NCBI GenBank assembly: GCA_028282885.1
Contig: JANQGX010000027.1
Span: 124,001-188,000 of the forward strand
DNA: 64,000 nt
Reading direction: 5' to 3'
Source: SAR324 cluster bacterium
GTDB lineage: Bacteria > SAR324 > XYD2-FULL-50-16
In this document: piece by piece, positions 24,717-33,419 of the stretch
Layout: each line of letters begins with the position of its first letter
How positions within the stretch are numbered: position 1 is the stretch's first letter
Notes under the pieces: model-generated
The model's database searches: none
What the model was told of the DNA's origin: nothing
What the model saw: only the letters and a program-made list of their open reading frames with translations
Position numbers and translations under genes: made by a program

Positions 24717-25495
24717 TCCGAATCACTCGGGGTTTTGATGGTTGGACTGTCACCGCATACGGGACATTTTGGATTTTTGTTGATTTTGACCTCGGTAAAG
24801 GAAATCCCGGCGACGTCCACGACGAGTAATCGGTTGGTCAGCAATTGGCCGATTCCGGTCAGATATTTCAAACACTCGGTCGCCTCAAGGGTTCCCATAA
24901 TACCCGGCACCATGCCCAAAACACCCACCTCGCTGCAGGAAGGGACAGAGTCCTTGGGAGGCGGTTCCATAAAAACACATCGATAACAGGCAGAGTCCGG
25001 AGGTGTAACGGTCATCATCTGACCCTGGTAGCGCAAGACACCGCTGTGCACAAAAGGCTTTCCGGCGATGACACAGGCATCATTAATCAGGAATTTGGAT
25101 TTGAAGTTATCGGTACCGTCGATGACGAAATCGTAGTTCCGGATGTGGGATATGATATTATCGGGTCCGGCGATTTCTCCCATGGCTTCCACTTTCACAT
25201 CAGGATTCAACGCTTGAATGCTCTCCCTGGCGGACTCGACCTTGGGGCGTTTCAGATCAGGAGTGGAATGGATAATCTGACGTTGCAGATTGCTGAGATC
25301 GACATGATCGCCGTCCATGATACCGATGGTTCCGATACCCGCGGCTGTAAGGTAGAATAGTGCCGGGGATCCCAAGCCTCCGCTGCCGATAACCAGAACC
25401 CTGGCCTGGGATATTTTCTGTTGTCCCTCCTGCCCGAATTCTTCCAATAGAATGTGTCGGGCATAACGTTGCAGTTGATCAGGATTTAAGTTCAT
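24701..25495 (-). CDS. ThiF/MoeB/HesA-family adenylyltransferase
   Basis: 264 residues, the normal length for the non-rhodanese form. It has the ATP-binding VIGSGGLGSPALFYLTAAG, the DLSNLQRQ arginine motif, DGTDNFKSKFLINDAC, and two zinc-binding pairs (CYRC near 175 and CPVC near 247). The usual adenylate-transfer Cys region is present (SCSEVGVLG). It activates the C-terminal Gly-Gly of a ubiquitin-like sulfur carrier (ThiS, MoaD or a cysteine-biosynthesis carrier). No such carrier gene is adjacent. CysE divergent at 25840 hints at cysteine biosynthesis, but thiamine or molybdopterin are equally possible. Confidence 0.88.
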   Translation of the reverse strand: MNLNPDQLQRYARHILLEEFGQEGQQKISQARVLVIGSGGLGSPALFYLTAAGIGTIGIMDGDHVDLSNLQRQIIHSTPDLKRPKVESARESIQALNPDVKVEAMGEIAGPDNIISHIRNYDFVIDGTDNFKSKFLINDACVIAGKPFVHSGVLRYQGQMMTVTPPDSACYRCVFMEPPPKDSVPSCSEVGVLGMVPGIMGTLEATECLKYLTGIGQLLTNRLLVVDVAGISFTEVKINKNPKCPVCGDSPTIKTPSDSDQEMT

Positions 25496-25798
25496 GTCTG
25501 GCTCCCTGGTTGGCCGGTTAAAATTCGAACCCCACTTTTTAAAAATGAATCCGATAGTAGATCGAACATTACTTGCTCGTTGACTCCGATCCGGGAAAAT
25601 CGATACAGTTATAGCTCATTAATTCTAACAAGCCGGAGGATTAGGATCAAGCCAAGTTATAAATAGGTCAAGACAATAAGATGCCAGTACCCATTCACAA
25701 TCACTTCCCGTTTGTGATATCCGTATTTTTTTTGTGCGGTCTGTTTGCACTTGAAAAACGTTGAACCGATTTGTGAAACAATGAAGAAGTGATACACT

Positions 25799-25804
25799 TA
25801 TAAT
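25799..25804 (+). promoter_or_regulatory. Candidate -10 element of the cysE promoter
   Basis: A perfect TATAAT lies 36 bases before the cysE ATG. A recognisable -35 at 16-18 bases upstream is poor (GAAACA-like). The rest of 25496-25798 holds no gene. Confidence 0.4.
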
Positions 25805-25839
25805 AACTGCCGGAACCATGAATTTATTAAGGAAAAGCA

Positions 25840-26646
25840 ATGAAAACAGAGGACCAGGGCGAAGACAGGATCTGGACACAATTGTATCAGGAAGCAAACG
25901 AAGAGGCAGCAAAAGAACCAATTCTTGCAAGCTATTTACACGCCATTGTGCTTAATCACAATACATTGGAAGATGCGCTGGCCTTTCACCTGGCGGGTAA
26001 ACTCTCCGGTCCCAGTCTGCAACCCATGCTGATGAGGGAAGTGATTGATGAAGCCTTCCTCAAAAGACCTGAAATAGGGATCGAATTTCGGGAGGATCTC
26101 AAAGCGATCCTGGAAAGAGACGCGGCAGCCCAAAAATATGTGGAGCCGTTTCTTCACTATAAGGGGTTTCTGGCACTTCAATCCTATCGAATCGCCCACT
26201 GGTTGTGGATTAGTGACCGAAAAGGATTGGCATTTCATCTTCAGAATCGTATTTCCGAGCTGTTTGGTGTCGACATCCATCCGGCGGCAACGATTGGCAA
26301 AGGGTTGTTGATCGACCATGCCACAAGTGTCGTTATCGGTGAAACTGCGGTTATTGAAGACGATGTTTCAATACTGCATGAGGTAACCCTGGGAGGTACC
26401 GGAAATATGACAGGCGACAGACATCCCAAGGTTCGAAAAGGGGTGTTGATTGGCGCCGGAGCGAAAATCCTTGGTAATGTGGAAATCGGTGAATTCAGCA
26501 AAATTGCCGCGGGCAGCGTAGTTCTTACCGATCTCCCACCCCATTGCACCGCTGCCGGTGTGCCCGCAAAAATCGTAGGACGTCCGTTCTCCGACATACC
26601 GGCATATGCCATGAATCACCACTTGCATAAACCGGAGGAAGACTAA
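25840..26646 (+). CDS. cysE: Serine O-acetyltransferase
   Basis: 268 residues. The N-terminal helical domain of CysE (about 1-145, with ILASYLHAIVLNHNTLEDALAFHLAGKL) is followed by left-handed beta-helix hexapeptide repeats. The catalytic region has GVDIHPAATIGKGLLIDHATSVVIGET and HEVTLGGTG. It acetylates serine from acetyl-CoA for cysteine synthesis. AAGGA precedes the ATG. It is monocistronic, ending in a strong terminator at 26686. Confidence 0.94.
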   Translation: MKTEDQGEDRIWTQLYQEANEEAAKEPILASYLHAIVLNHNTLEDALAFHLAGKLSGPSLQPMLMREVIDEAFLKRPEIGIEFREDLKAILERDAAAQKYVEPFLHYKGFLALQSYRIAHWLWISDRKGLAFHLQNRISELFGVDIHPAATIGKGLLIDHATSVVIGETAVIEDDVSILHEVTLGGTGNMTGDRHPKVRKGVLIGAGAKILGNVEIGEFSKIAAGSVVLTDLPPHCTAAGVPAKIVGRPFSDIPAYAMNHHLHKPEED

Positions 26647-26685
26647 GCATATTGGAATAAATTTTGAATAAATAATCTTATATAT

Positions 26686-26749
26686 AAGTCATTCCGGTTG
26701 ACGCGCAGGGACAAAAACCTCCCGTTAAAACCGGAATGACTTTTTTTTT
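26686..26749 (+). terminator. Strong terminator after cysE
   Basis: A perfect 14-bp stem (AAGTCATTCCGGTT with its complement ending at 26742) encloses a loop of about 29 bases that itself holds GGG/CCC complementarity, and continues into nine T. The part up to the sigma-54 promoter at 26898 shows nothing else firm. Confidence 0.85.
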
Positions 26750-26897
26750 GCCTGCGGAATTGTCGTTGGGTCAATCTGCCAACTCCAGCGGTCATCATCC
26801 CCCATTTATCTATCTTCTCAAAGTTTTTACCCTGCCATTTTGGCCGAGTTGCGATTTGCGTGTTTATAACTAATTGAAATAAAAGAATTAAATTTCG

Positions 26898-26913
26898 TGG
26901 CACGGCCAATGCA
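26898..26913 (+). promoter_or_regulatory. Sigma-54 promoter of the small heat-shock operon
   Basis: TGGCAC, five bases, ATGCA, preceded by CG. Both elements and the GG-GC spacing fit the sigma-54 consensus. It lies 93 bases before the first Hsp20 ATG. The promoter of the thioredoxin gene at 32070 has nearly the same sequence. Confidence 0.8.
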
Positions 26914-27006
26914 GAACAATTATCAACATCAATTAAAAAAGATCAGGTGATCTTGAGTCGTTATGAACAGACTCTTGAACATAATAATTTTAAATCGGAG
27001 GTAGAT

Positions 27007-27432
27007 ATGTTTGGCAGATTTTCAAATGCAATTGACGCTCTTTTGGCTGTTCAACAATCCGTCGAAGCTGCTCGCAGAAACGACTATTTTGATCGAAGTA
27101 CAACTTATAGGGGAAGTTATCCCTACATCGATCTGTTTCAAAAAGGAGATGATACAGTTCTGACCGTGGAACTCCCCGGATTCAATAAAGAGGACATCAA
27201 CATCGAAATCAAGGACAACCTGTTTCGGATTTCGGGTGAGAGAAAACTTGACTATCCGGAAGTTTCGAGTGTTCACAGGGTGGAACGAAGAAACCGAAAA
27301 TTTGACCGGACGGTAAAACTCCCGGTAAGGGTCGACAGCGAAAAAGTGAGTGCTGAGTATACAAACGGTGTTCTGAAGGTGGTACTGCCCAGGGCTGAAA
27401 GCGACAAACCCAAGCAGATTGAAGTTGCTTAA
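27007..27432 (+). CDS. Hsp20/alpha-crystallin small heat-shock protein (first of three)
   Basis: 141 residues. The alpha-crystallin domain spans about 40-141, with VELPGFNKEDINIEIKDNL, a DRTVKLPVRVD segment and NGVLKVVLPRAE, the terminal G-V-L strand. I chose the ATG at 27007 with GGAGGT 5 bases upstream over an upstream in-frame TTG. It acts as an ATP-independent holdase for unfolded proteins. It is first in a three-gene run of diverged paralogs under a sigma-54 promoter. Confidence 0.92.
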   Translation: MFGRFSNAIDALLAVQQSVEAARRNDYFDRSTTYRGSYPYIDLFQKGDDTVLTVELPGFNKEDINIEIKDNLFRISGERKLDYPEVSSVHRVERRNRKFDRTVKLPVRVDSEKVSAEYTNGVLKVVLPRAESDKPKQIEVA

Positions 27433-27486
27433 ATTTTTCAGATTAAACAACACAAACAATTAACCGCAGGAAATCAGGAGAACATC

Positions 27487-27888
27487 ATGGCTGAAGAAAA
27501 AAAAGATCTGGCTGTCAATGAAAAGAAAGAGATCGAAACCAAGAAAGAACACACAACCCCTTTGAAACGCTATCTGCCGGCAACCGACATTGTCGAGACC
27601 GAGCAGGAACTGCTGCTTTATATGGATATGCCCGGGGTTGATAAAGAGAATGTAACGGTGAAGTTGGAAAAGAACGTGCTCCAGGTTGACGGTATGATTG
27701 AAACCAAACCCTATTCAGAACTGAAGCCTTTATACACGGAGTACAACATAGGGAACTATACCAGACAGTTCGAACTGTCCAACAAGATCGATCAGTCGAA
27801 AATAGAGGCAAGCATGAAGGACGGTGTACTTTCCCTGGTGTTGCCCAAAGTCGCGGAGATGCAGCCGCGATCTATTCAGATTAATTAG
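27487..27888 (+). CDS. Hsp20/alpha-crystallin small heat-shock protein (second of three)
   Basis: 133 residues with a Lys/Glu-rich N-terminus of about 25 residues. The alpha-crystallin domain follows: a YLPATDIVETEQELLLYMDMPGV opening, then VTVKLEKNVLQVDG, RQFELSNKID and DGVLSLVLPK. It lacks the long N-terminal arm of the third paralog and ends close to the domain. The ribosome site is AGGAG. It ends in TAG. It lies 54 bases after the first paralog. Confidence 0.92.
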   Translation: MAEEKKDLAVNEKKEIETKKEHTTPLKRYLPATDIVETEQELLLYMDMPGVDKENVTVKLEKNVLQVDGMIETKPYSELKPLYTEYNIGNYTRQFELSNKIDQSKIEASMKDGVLSLVLPKVAEMQPRSIQIN

Positions 27889-27897
27889 ATTAACAAA

Positions 27898-27918
27898 GGG
27901 CAGTCAGTTTGGCTGCCC
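27898..27918 (+). terminator. Attenuator-like hairpin between the second and third Hsp20 genes
   Basis: GGGCAG pairs with CTGCCC across a 9-base loop, 10 bases after the second stop and about 70 before the third gene. There is no T run. It may set relative expression or protect the upstream mRNA. Confidence 0.45.
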
Positions 27919-27986
27919 GAGGGTTCGTTTAATTCAATTGGTGGAAAAATATTGTTATTAAGGATCATAAATATCAGGAGGAAATC

Positions 27987-28493
27987 ATGGCACTTAGAGA
28001 TCTGGTTATCAGAAACCGAAACAGCAGTCCCGCAGAGAGATCATCGCTGAATCACCCCTTTGAAAGTTTTCAAAGGGAGATCGATCGCGTCTTTAATGGA
28101 TTCTTCACTGATTTCGGAGGATTCAAAAGCGACTTTTTCAATCTTGGCAGGGCCTCGTCCTTTTCACCCAGGATCGATGTTAGCGAGGATAAGACGGGTA
28201 TTAATATTGCAGCAGAGCTTCCCGGAATGAATGAAAAAGATATCGAGGTCAGTTTCAAGGATGGTCAATTGCTAATCAAGGGTGAGAAAACCCATGATGA
28301 AAAGAAAGAGAGCGAAGATGTCTACCATGTAGAGAGAAGTTACGGCTCTTTTCAAAGATCTATCCGCGTACCGGAAGAGGTTGAGGCTGATCGTATCGAA
28401 GCTTCATTCAAGAACGGTCTGCTCAAAATCAAACTGCCCAAGTCGGAGAAAGAGCGGGAGCAGGTTCGCAAATTAGAAGTAAAGTCAGCTTAG
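27987..28493 (+). CDS. Hsp20/alpha-crystallin small heat-shock protein (third of three)
   Basis: 168 residues. An N-terminal arm of about 55 residues contains FQREIDRVFNGFFTDFGGF, the helix typical of bacterial class A small heat-shock proteins. The domain has the signature AAELPGMNEKDIEVSFKDG, then SYGSFQRSIRVPEEV and NGLLKIKLPKSE. The C-terminus ends RKLEVKSA. It is preceded by AGGAGG and ends in TAG. It is the last Hsp20 gene before a large inverted repeat. Confidence 0.93.
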   Translation: MALRDLVIRNRNSSPAERSSLNHPFESFQREIDRVFNGFFTDFGGFKSDFFNLGRASSFSPRIDVSEDKTGINIAAELPGMNEKDIEVSFKDGQLLIKGEKTHDEKKESEDVYHVERSYGSFQRSIRVPEEVEADRIEASFKNGLLKIKLPKSEKEREQVRKLEVKSA

Positions 28494-28512
28494 ACTGACC
28501 GGGAATACCCCG

Positions 28513-28591
28513 ACAGGTTTGGAAAAAGCGCGGACGGCTCAACCGTGGGCTGCTTCCCCCACAACAGACCTTGCCGTCCTTCCAAACCTGT
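28513..28591 (+). repeat. Nested inverted repeat between the Hsp20 operon and ftsH
   Basis: Three complementary pairs nest in 79 bases: an outer perfect 11-bp arm (ACAGGTTTGGA with its complement), a middle 7-bp arm (GGACGGC with GCCGTCC) and an inner 5-bp arm (GTGGG with CCCAC). It starts 20 bases after the third Hsp20 stop. There is no T run, so it may be a terminator, mRNA stabiliser or structured RNA. The rest of 28592-28865 shows no gene. Confidence 0.6.
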
Positions 28592-28865
28592 TAAACCTTT
28601 AATTGAAGCAATCTACAGTATTGGAATTATTCTGCCGGGGGTTTTACATATCGGTACTCCGGCAGGATTTTATCATTTGTCAGATTTCACAACCTGTATT
28701 CAACGTATCGGTGACGGAACCGGAAGTTGCGTTCAGGTTGTTTTTATGTTGGGGAGTTTCACTAATTCGGAAAAACGCCAACAGTGATTTGCGGTCAACT
28801 CGGTTGAAGTCTATCGGGGGATTGTGTTGAGACTGGCTGCAAATGACATAATTATCGGAGGAATC

Positions 28866-30839
28866 GTGGAAGAGACCGTTGATCGTCCCCATCGCAAAGA
28901 TGAGACCGGAATGAAAAGGGAAGCACTTACAAAGATCGTGAAGGATAAAGACAAAGAAGAGAAAAAGAAACCCGGGTTAAAACCCCCGGAGAACAAACCG
29001 GGATTTCGAATCAATATCTGGTATTTCCTGGGATTCTTCCTGTTGGTTTCCATGGTGAACGCTTTCTTTGGAGAGCGACCTCAAACCATTGAATTCAGTG
29101 AATTCAAGAACAAGATTGTCAGTGGCGAGATCAAGCAGGTCGAGTTGAGTGACACTTATTATACAGGTTTCACGACTGAAGTTCCGGATGCAATAGCAAA
29201 ACAGGGAACCCGCCAGGATCCGGTCGGAAATGCAAATGTTTACCGTACCATTCCTGTGCAGGATTCCGGGTTTATCCCGCTGCTGGATTCGAAAGGCGTT
29301 AAGTACTACACCCGACCGGTCAGCGTTGGAGAGATGTTCGGCAAGGTTTTTCTGACCTGGATACTGCCCTTCGGATTGTTGATCGCACTCTGGTGGTTTA
29401 TGTCATCCAGAATGAGGGGCGGGGCCGGAGGCGTGATGTCTTTTGGTAAAAACAAGGCCCAATTGGTCTCCGAAGGAGATACCGGGATTAAATTCAGTGA
29501 TGTTGCAGGAGCTGATGAAGCCAAGGAGGAGCTGGTTGAAGTTGTTGATTTTCTCAAAAACTCATCCCGATACGATGCCATAGGCGGAAAAGTTCCCAAG
29601 GGTGTTCTCCTGGTTGGACCCCCGGGAACGGGAAAAACCATGCTTGCCAAAGCTGTGGCCGGTGAGGCCGGAACGCCATTCTTCAAGATGAGTGGTGCCG
29701 ACTTCGTGGAACTTTTCGTTGGTGTCGGTGCGGCACGAGTTCGGGATCTGTTTAAGGAAGCCAGGAAAAACGCACCCTGTATTATTTTCATAGATGAGCT
29801 GGATGCGATAGGGAAAAGTCGCGGACCTTCCATCACCGGTAATGATGAAAGAGAGCAGACCCTGAATCAACTGCTGGTAGAGATGGACGGTTTTGACTCC
29901 AAAGGCGGGGTTATCATTCTGGCTGCCACCAACCGGCCCGAGATTCTGGACCCTGCCCTTCTGAGGCCCGGTCGATTCGATCGGCAGGTCCTGGTAGACC
30001 GACCTGACCTGGATGGTAGAAAGGCGATTCTGGAAATTCACTCCCGGAATGTTCAGGTGGACAGTAGCGTTGATTTCTCCAAAGTGGCGGCCGCCACTGT
30101 CGGATTCTCCGGGGCTGATTTAGCCAACCTGGTAAATGAAGCCGCCATATTGGCAGTACGTCGAGAAAGGAAGACGGTGATCCAGGAGGATTTTACGGAA
30201 GCCATAGAAAAACTGGTAGCCGGCCTGGAGAAAAAAAGCCGGGTCATCAATAAAAAGGAAAAGGAGATTGTGGCCTATCATGAAACAGGCCATGCCCTGG
30301 TGGCCGCATTCACCGAAGGAGCGGACCCGGTGCAAAAAATCTCTATCGTTCCCAGGGGGATGGCAGCCCTGGGGTACACCATGCAATTGCCTTCGGAGGA
30401 TCGTTTCCTGATAACCGAGGATGAACTCCTGGGAAGGGTCGACGTTCTGCTCGGTGGAAGAGCAGCAGAGCAGATCGTGTTCGGTAAAATCTCCAATGGT
30501 GCCTCCAATGACCTTTCCCGGGCAACGGATACCGTGAGAAAAATGATCACCGAATACGGTATGAGCGAGAAGTTCAAGAATGTCTACCTGGGCAGTAACC
30601 AGTCGTCCTATCTGGGCGGTATGCAAACGTCCGAACGTAAGGAGTATTCGGAAAAAACCCAGTTGTACATCGATGAACAGATCGCCGCCACTATTAACGA
30701 TCGCTATGAAAAAGTGCTGCGTCTGCTCAGGGAGAAAAATGATTACTTGCAACTGGTCGCCAAAAAGCTGCTTGAAGTAGAAGTGCTTGATGGTGAGCAG
30801 TTTCAGGCCCTGCTGGATGACTCCACCAAGGCCGCCTGA
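28866..30839 (+). CDS. ftsH: ATP-dependent zinc metalloprotease FtsH
   Basis: About 657 residues. There is a membrane helix near residues 38-56, a periplasmic segment of about 110 residues, a second helix, then the AAA+ domain (Walker A GPPGTGKT, Walker [13 protein letters not shown], second region of homology [20 protein letters not shown]) and the peptidase site HETGHAL. It degrades membrane and cytoplasmic proteins. I chose the GTG at 28866, which has GGAGGA just upstream; ATG 28911 would give a form 15 residues shorter. The charged extension before the first helix is longer than in E. coli. It follows the Hsp20 genes, making a protein-quality cluster. Confidence 0.95.
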   Translation: MEETVDRPHRKDETGMKREALTKIVKDKDKEEKKKPGLKPPENKPGFRINIWYFLGFFLLVSMVNAFFGERPQTIEFSEFKNKIVSGEIKQVELSDTYYTGFTTEVPDAIAKQGTRQDPVGNANVYRTIPVQDSGFIPLLDSKGVKYYTRPVSVGEMFGKVFLTWILPFGLLIALWWFMSSRMRGGAGGVMSFGKNKAQLVSEGDTGIKFSDVAGADEAKEELVEVVDFLKNSSRYDAIGGKVPKGVLLVGPPGTGKTMLAKAVAGEAGTPFFKMSGADFVELFVGVGAARVRDLFKEARKNAPCIIFIDELDAIGKSRGPSITGNDEREQTLNQLLVEMDGFDSKGGVIILAATNRPEILDPALLRPGRFDRQVLVDRPDLDGRKAILEIHSRNVQVDSSVDFSKVAAATVGFSGADLANLVNEAAILAVRRERKTVIQEDFTEAIEKLVAGLEKKSRVINKKEKEIVAYHETGHALVAAFTEGADPVQKISIVPRGMAALGYTMQLPSEDRFLITEDELLGRVDVLLGGRAAEQIVFGKISNGASNDLSRATDTVRKMITEYGMSEKFKNVYLGSNQSSYLGGMQTSERKEYSEKTQLYIDEQIAATINDRYEKVLRLLREKNDYLQLVAKKLLEVEVLDGEQFQALLDDSTKAA

Positions 30840-30854
30840 TACGGAATCCTCTCC

Positions 30855-30895
30855 AAACAGCCTTTCGGCCCGATTTATTGGTCGGGAGGCTGTTT
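30855..30895. terminator. Bidirectional terminator between ftsH and the AraC-type gene
   Basis: AAACAGCC pairs with GGCTGTTT and inner CCCGA with TCGGG, and a T run continues on the plus strand. It lies 15 bases after the ftsH stop and 5 before the end of the convergent gene. Confidence 0.75.
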
Positions 30896-30899
30896 TTCC

Positions 30900-31760
30900 C
30901 TATTTCCGGCTTTCCTCAACCGGAATCCAAACCTCGCATTTGTAATCGTCCTTCGTGGGATCGCCGGGCAGGTATACTTCCAGTTCCGGTGCTGTGGCAT
31001 GCTGCTTAAATTCTGTAGCCGGAATCCACTCCTTGAATATCCGTTGGGTCAGTTCCTGAATGGCGGAAGGGAGCTTGCCTATTGAGGTGAAGATCGCCCA
31101 GGTTGTGGCCGGTACTTCGAAACCCTGGTACTCTTCCTGTCCAAAGTCATCCACACAAATGCCATAGGTGAACTTACCGCTCTGCTCATCGAACCCGCCG
31201 CAAAGACCATAACTGATCTTATTCTCACTCGAATCCATTAGTTTCTGGTAGGTTCCATCCTGCACCACCTGGTTCCAGAACTCGGGGATCACTTTAAAAT
31301 TTTCATCATTTTTAGTGGATACAATACGGCTGACACCTCTGATGCTGAAAGCTTCCTTCTTTTCGAGTCGATATTCCATCTGTTCTCCTCCTCTAATACT
31401 GATCTGAATGGATAAAGGCGGAAAGGCTGTCAAGGTCTCTCCTTGTTTTCTGGCCTGTGTCGGGGAGACCCCGTGTACTTTCTTGAATGCCCTGGTGAAC
31501 GACTCGGGATTTTCATAACCATACCGCGTGGCGATATCGATGATCTTCCGATTGCTCTGAATCACTTCTGCTGCTGCCAGACTCAGCCGCCTCTTACGAA
31601 TATACTCCCAAAGAGACATATCCGTAATGGCAAAAAACATGCGCTGAAAGTGGAATTCCGATGCAAAGGCAATCCGGGCAATGGTCTCGGAATTGAGATT
31701 CTCGAGCAGATGCTCTTCAATATAGGCAAATGTCTTCTGAAGTCGTTCAAACCAGTTCAT
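30900..31760 (-). CDS. AraC-family regulator with GyrI-like effector domain
   Basis: 286 residues. Two helix-turn-helix motifs at the N-terminus (about 8-105) include IARIAFASEFHFQRMFFAIT and IDIATRYGYENPESFTRAFKKVHG. The GyrI-like/SoxS-Rob-type effector-binding domain runs from about 125 to the end (EYRLEKKEAFSIRGV, then WAIFTSIGKLPSAIQELTQ). Such proteins sense small cationic or aromatic compounds and commonly control efflux. It is transcribed alone, divergent from the thioredoxin gene. Confidence 0.88.
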   Translation of the reverse strand: MNWFERLQKTFAYIEEHLLENLNSETIARIAFASEFHFQRMFFAITDMSLWEYIRKRRLSLAAAEVIQSNRKIIDIATRYGYENPESFTRAFKKVHGVSPTQARKQGETLTAFPPLSIQISIRGGEQMEYRLEKKEAFSIRGVSRIVSTKNDENFKVIPEFWNQVVQDGTYQKLMDSSENKISYGLCGGFDEQSGKFTYGICVDDFGQEEYQGFEVPATTWAIFTSIGKLPSAIQELTQRIFKEWIPATEFKQHATAPELEVYLPGDPTKDDYKCEVWIPVEESRK

Positions 31761-31946
31761 TGTTTCACCTTTTGTTTATTAACCAGATTCGAGTGTATCA
31801 AAGGTTTCTGGTCATATCCTGACATTTCCTGCCGAGAAGTGTCAGCGGTTATTTGTCTGTCATAAACATCACGACAACTCCGATCGAAAGTCTGATCTAC
31901 CAACCGGCAAATCCCAGCGATAATCGGTTTTTGTTAACTGTAACGA

Positions 31947-32051
31947 GTAACGTTACCATAACGTTTGATACGAACCGGAAGCCGGGCGGGTAAACCCGGG
32001 AAAGCAAAACCGTCAGTAAATATTAAAACATATCAGATATATAAATATATC
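31947..32051 (+). promoter_or_regulatory. Palindromes upstream of the trxA sigma-54 promoter
   Basis: GTAACGTTAC at 31947-31956 is a perfect 10-base palindrome within a cluster of AACG and GTAAC half-sites, about 115 bases upstream of the promoter, as an enhancer site would be. A second AT-rich palindrome (7-bp arms, 2-base centre) lies at 32036-32051, 18 bases before the -24 element. Confidence 0.4.
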
Positions 32052-32069
32052 ATTATATTTAAGACCTCG

Positions 32070-32085
32070 TGGCACACAGGATGCA
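32070..32085 (+). promoter_or_regulatory. Sigma-54 promoter of the thioredoxin gene
   Basis: TGGCAC, five bases, ATGCA, again preceded by CG and followed by G. It matches the Hsp20 operon promoter at nearly every fixed position. It lies about 80 bases before the trxA start, with ordinary sigma-54 spacing. Confidence 0.82.
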
Positions 32086-32163
32086 GTTAATAACTCAAAG
32101 CATCTAAAAAAGTCTTTGTTTTGTAAAACACTCAATCAATGAATCATCTTTCGGGAGGATAAA

Positions 32164-32490
32164 ATGGCTGGTAAAAACATCGTCATGCTGTCAGATCAAG
32201 ATTTCGATGACAAAGTTATCAATAGTGACAAACCCATCCTGGTTGACTTCTATGCCAACTGGTGCGGTCCCTGTAAAATGATTGCACCTTATCTGGAAGA
32301 GTTGGCCGATGAGTTTGAGGGTAAGGTTACGGTTGCCAAACTGGATGTGGATCAGAACAATCAATCTGCCATGAAGTATGGAGTTCGAGGCATTCCCACT
32401 TTGATACTGTTTGAAAATGGTCAACAGAAAGAGACCATTGTAGGAGCAGATCCCAATCGCATCAGGAATGCTGTCGCCAACGCAGCTTAA
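32164..32490 (+). CDS. trxA: Thioredoxin
   Basis: 108 residues with the active-site NWCGPCK near residue 35, the buried Asp in VDFYANW and the cis-Pro in GIPTL. This is a normal cytoplasmic dithiol reductant for peroxiredoxin, ArsC and ribonucleotide reductase. The GGGAGG ribosome site is good. A sigma-54 promoter for thioredoxin is unusual and links it to the nearby heat-shock operon. Confidence 0.95.
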   Translation: MAGKNIVMLSDQDFDDKVINSDKPILVDFYANWCGPCKMIAPYLEELADEFEGKVTVAKLDVDQNNQSAMKYGVRGIPTLILFENGQQKETIVGADPNRIRNAVANAA

Positions 32491-32526
32491 GACTGTTGGC
32501 ATCTAATTCATTGACACCCCGCAAAG

Positions 32527-32554
32527 ACGGCGGTAATCATCCGGTTACCGCCGT
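32527..32554 (+). terminator. Terminator after trxA
   Basis: ACGGCGGTAA and TTACCGCCGT form a perfect 10-bp stem with an 8-base loop, 36 bases after the trxA stop. Only two T follow before an A run. Confidence 0.65.
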
Positions 32555-32749
32555 TTAAAACCCCTGTTTACGGCTCTTGTCTTTCCAATCAAAGGCCTTG
32601 TTCCCCTCAAGTCTGTTATATTGGGCCTAAAGATCCCGCTGTGTCTAATCGGGGAAGAGCTGTTGGGTCAATTGGAGAGAGAAAGGGAAATCGATACCGG
32701 GCACGAGTTGTATAGCACTTTTGCACGGATGCTATCCGGCAAGCTCCAG

Positions 32750-32931
32750 TAGTTGACGGTTATCAACGATATTCCGGACCATACCAAAATTGAGGCCGGG
32801 AAACTGGCGCTGGAGATCGCGAGAAGTGTCCGGAGGCGGGTATGGACGATTATGTCAGCAAACCGATCGATCAAAAGAAACTGGTCAGAGCCATCGAAAG
32901 GCAATTGTCCGGGCATGTTCAGGAGATTTAA
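32750..32931 (+). pseudogene. Remnant of a hybrid sensor histidine kinase
   Basis: Two pieces in different frames. The first encodes VINDIPDHTKIEAGKLALE, the end of a HisKA domain (normally INDILDFSKIEAGKLELE). About 20 codons later, from 32836, another frame encodes GMDDYVSKPIDQKKLVRAIE and a TAA at 32929, the end of a receiver domain. The ATPase and most of the receiver are deleted. The region 32555-32749 shows no intact kinase sequence. It is clearly dead. Confidence 0.75.
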
Positions 32932-33071
32932 AGTCTGAATTCATTATCTTTTTGCATAAAGGTCCGTTTTTCGCTATAATGAATTCAAACCTGGAATCTC
33001 AACAATCCAGATTCCGGTTCTTTCATTCACCAGTTGTAAATCTTAAACAACAGGCAACGACAGGAGGTTAT

Positions 33072-33359
33072 ATGGCTGTTAAAATACTAATATACAGAAA
33101 TATTTCCAAAGACCAGGAAGCCGTTGTTCGACCACTTCTCAGGCAGTTGCATCAGGAAGCTGTAAAATGCAAAGGTTATATCTCCGGAGAAGCCCTTATC
33201 AGCTCGGACAGCCTGGAGGATCATCTGATTATCAGCTCCTGGGAATCACTGGATTATTGGGAAACGCATCTGGATAACGAGGAGGCTAAAAACATCAGAT
33301 ACCAGATCGATCAGGTTTTGGGACGGGAAACCGTTTATAAGATTTACTATGTTAGATGA
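33072..33359 (+). CDS. Antibiotic-biosynthesis-monooxygenase-like (ABM) dimeric alpha-beta barrel protein
   Basis: 95 residues. VKILIYRNIS opens and a later YISGEAL, LIISSWESLDYWETHL pattern fits the ABM/YgiN ferredoxin-like barrel, with the usual W-x-S-x-x-x-W run. Family members act on quinones, haem or simply bind small molecules; no catalytic residue is diagnostic. A strong AGGAGG precedes the ATG at 33072; longer in-frame versions run into the kinase remnant. It is monocistronic and ends in a strong terminator. Confidence 0.75.
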   Translation: MAVKILIYRNISKDQEAVVRPLLRQLHQEAVKCKGYISGEALISSDSLEDHLIISSWESLDYWETHLDNEEAKNIRYQIDQVLGRETVYKIYYVR

Positions 33360-33385
33360 GGTTTAAACCGTACTTTGAAAATATG

Positions 33386-33419
33386 CCCGTCTGTTCTCCG
33401 GAACAGACGGGTTTTTTTT
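33386..33419 (+). terminator. Strong terminator after the ABM-like gene
   Basis: CCCGTCTGTTC and its perfect complement form an 11-bp stem with a 4-base loop, followed by eight T. Confidence 0.9.

Noticed and set aside
26898..26913. Sigma-32 heat-shock promoter for the hsp20 operon
   Set aside because: No CTTGAAA/CCCCAT pair found upstream of 27007; the sigma-54 elements fit far better.
30120..30752. 210-residue minus-strand open frame opposite ftsH
   Set aside because: Shadow of the FtsH peptidase region.
32640..32790. In-frame TAG before the kinase remnant as a third recoding site
   Set aside because: The sequence before the TAG does not resemble HisKA, and the remnant is also deleted and frameshifted, so it is ordinary decay.
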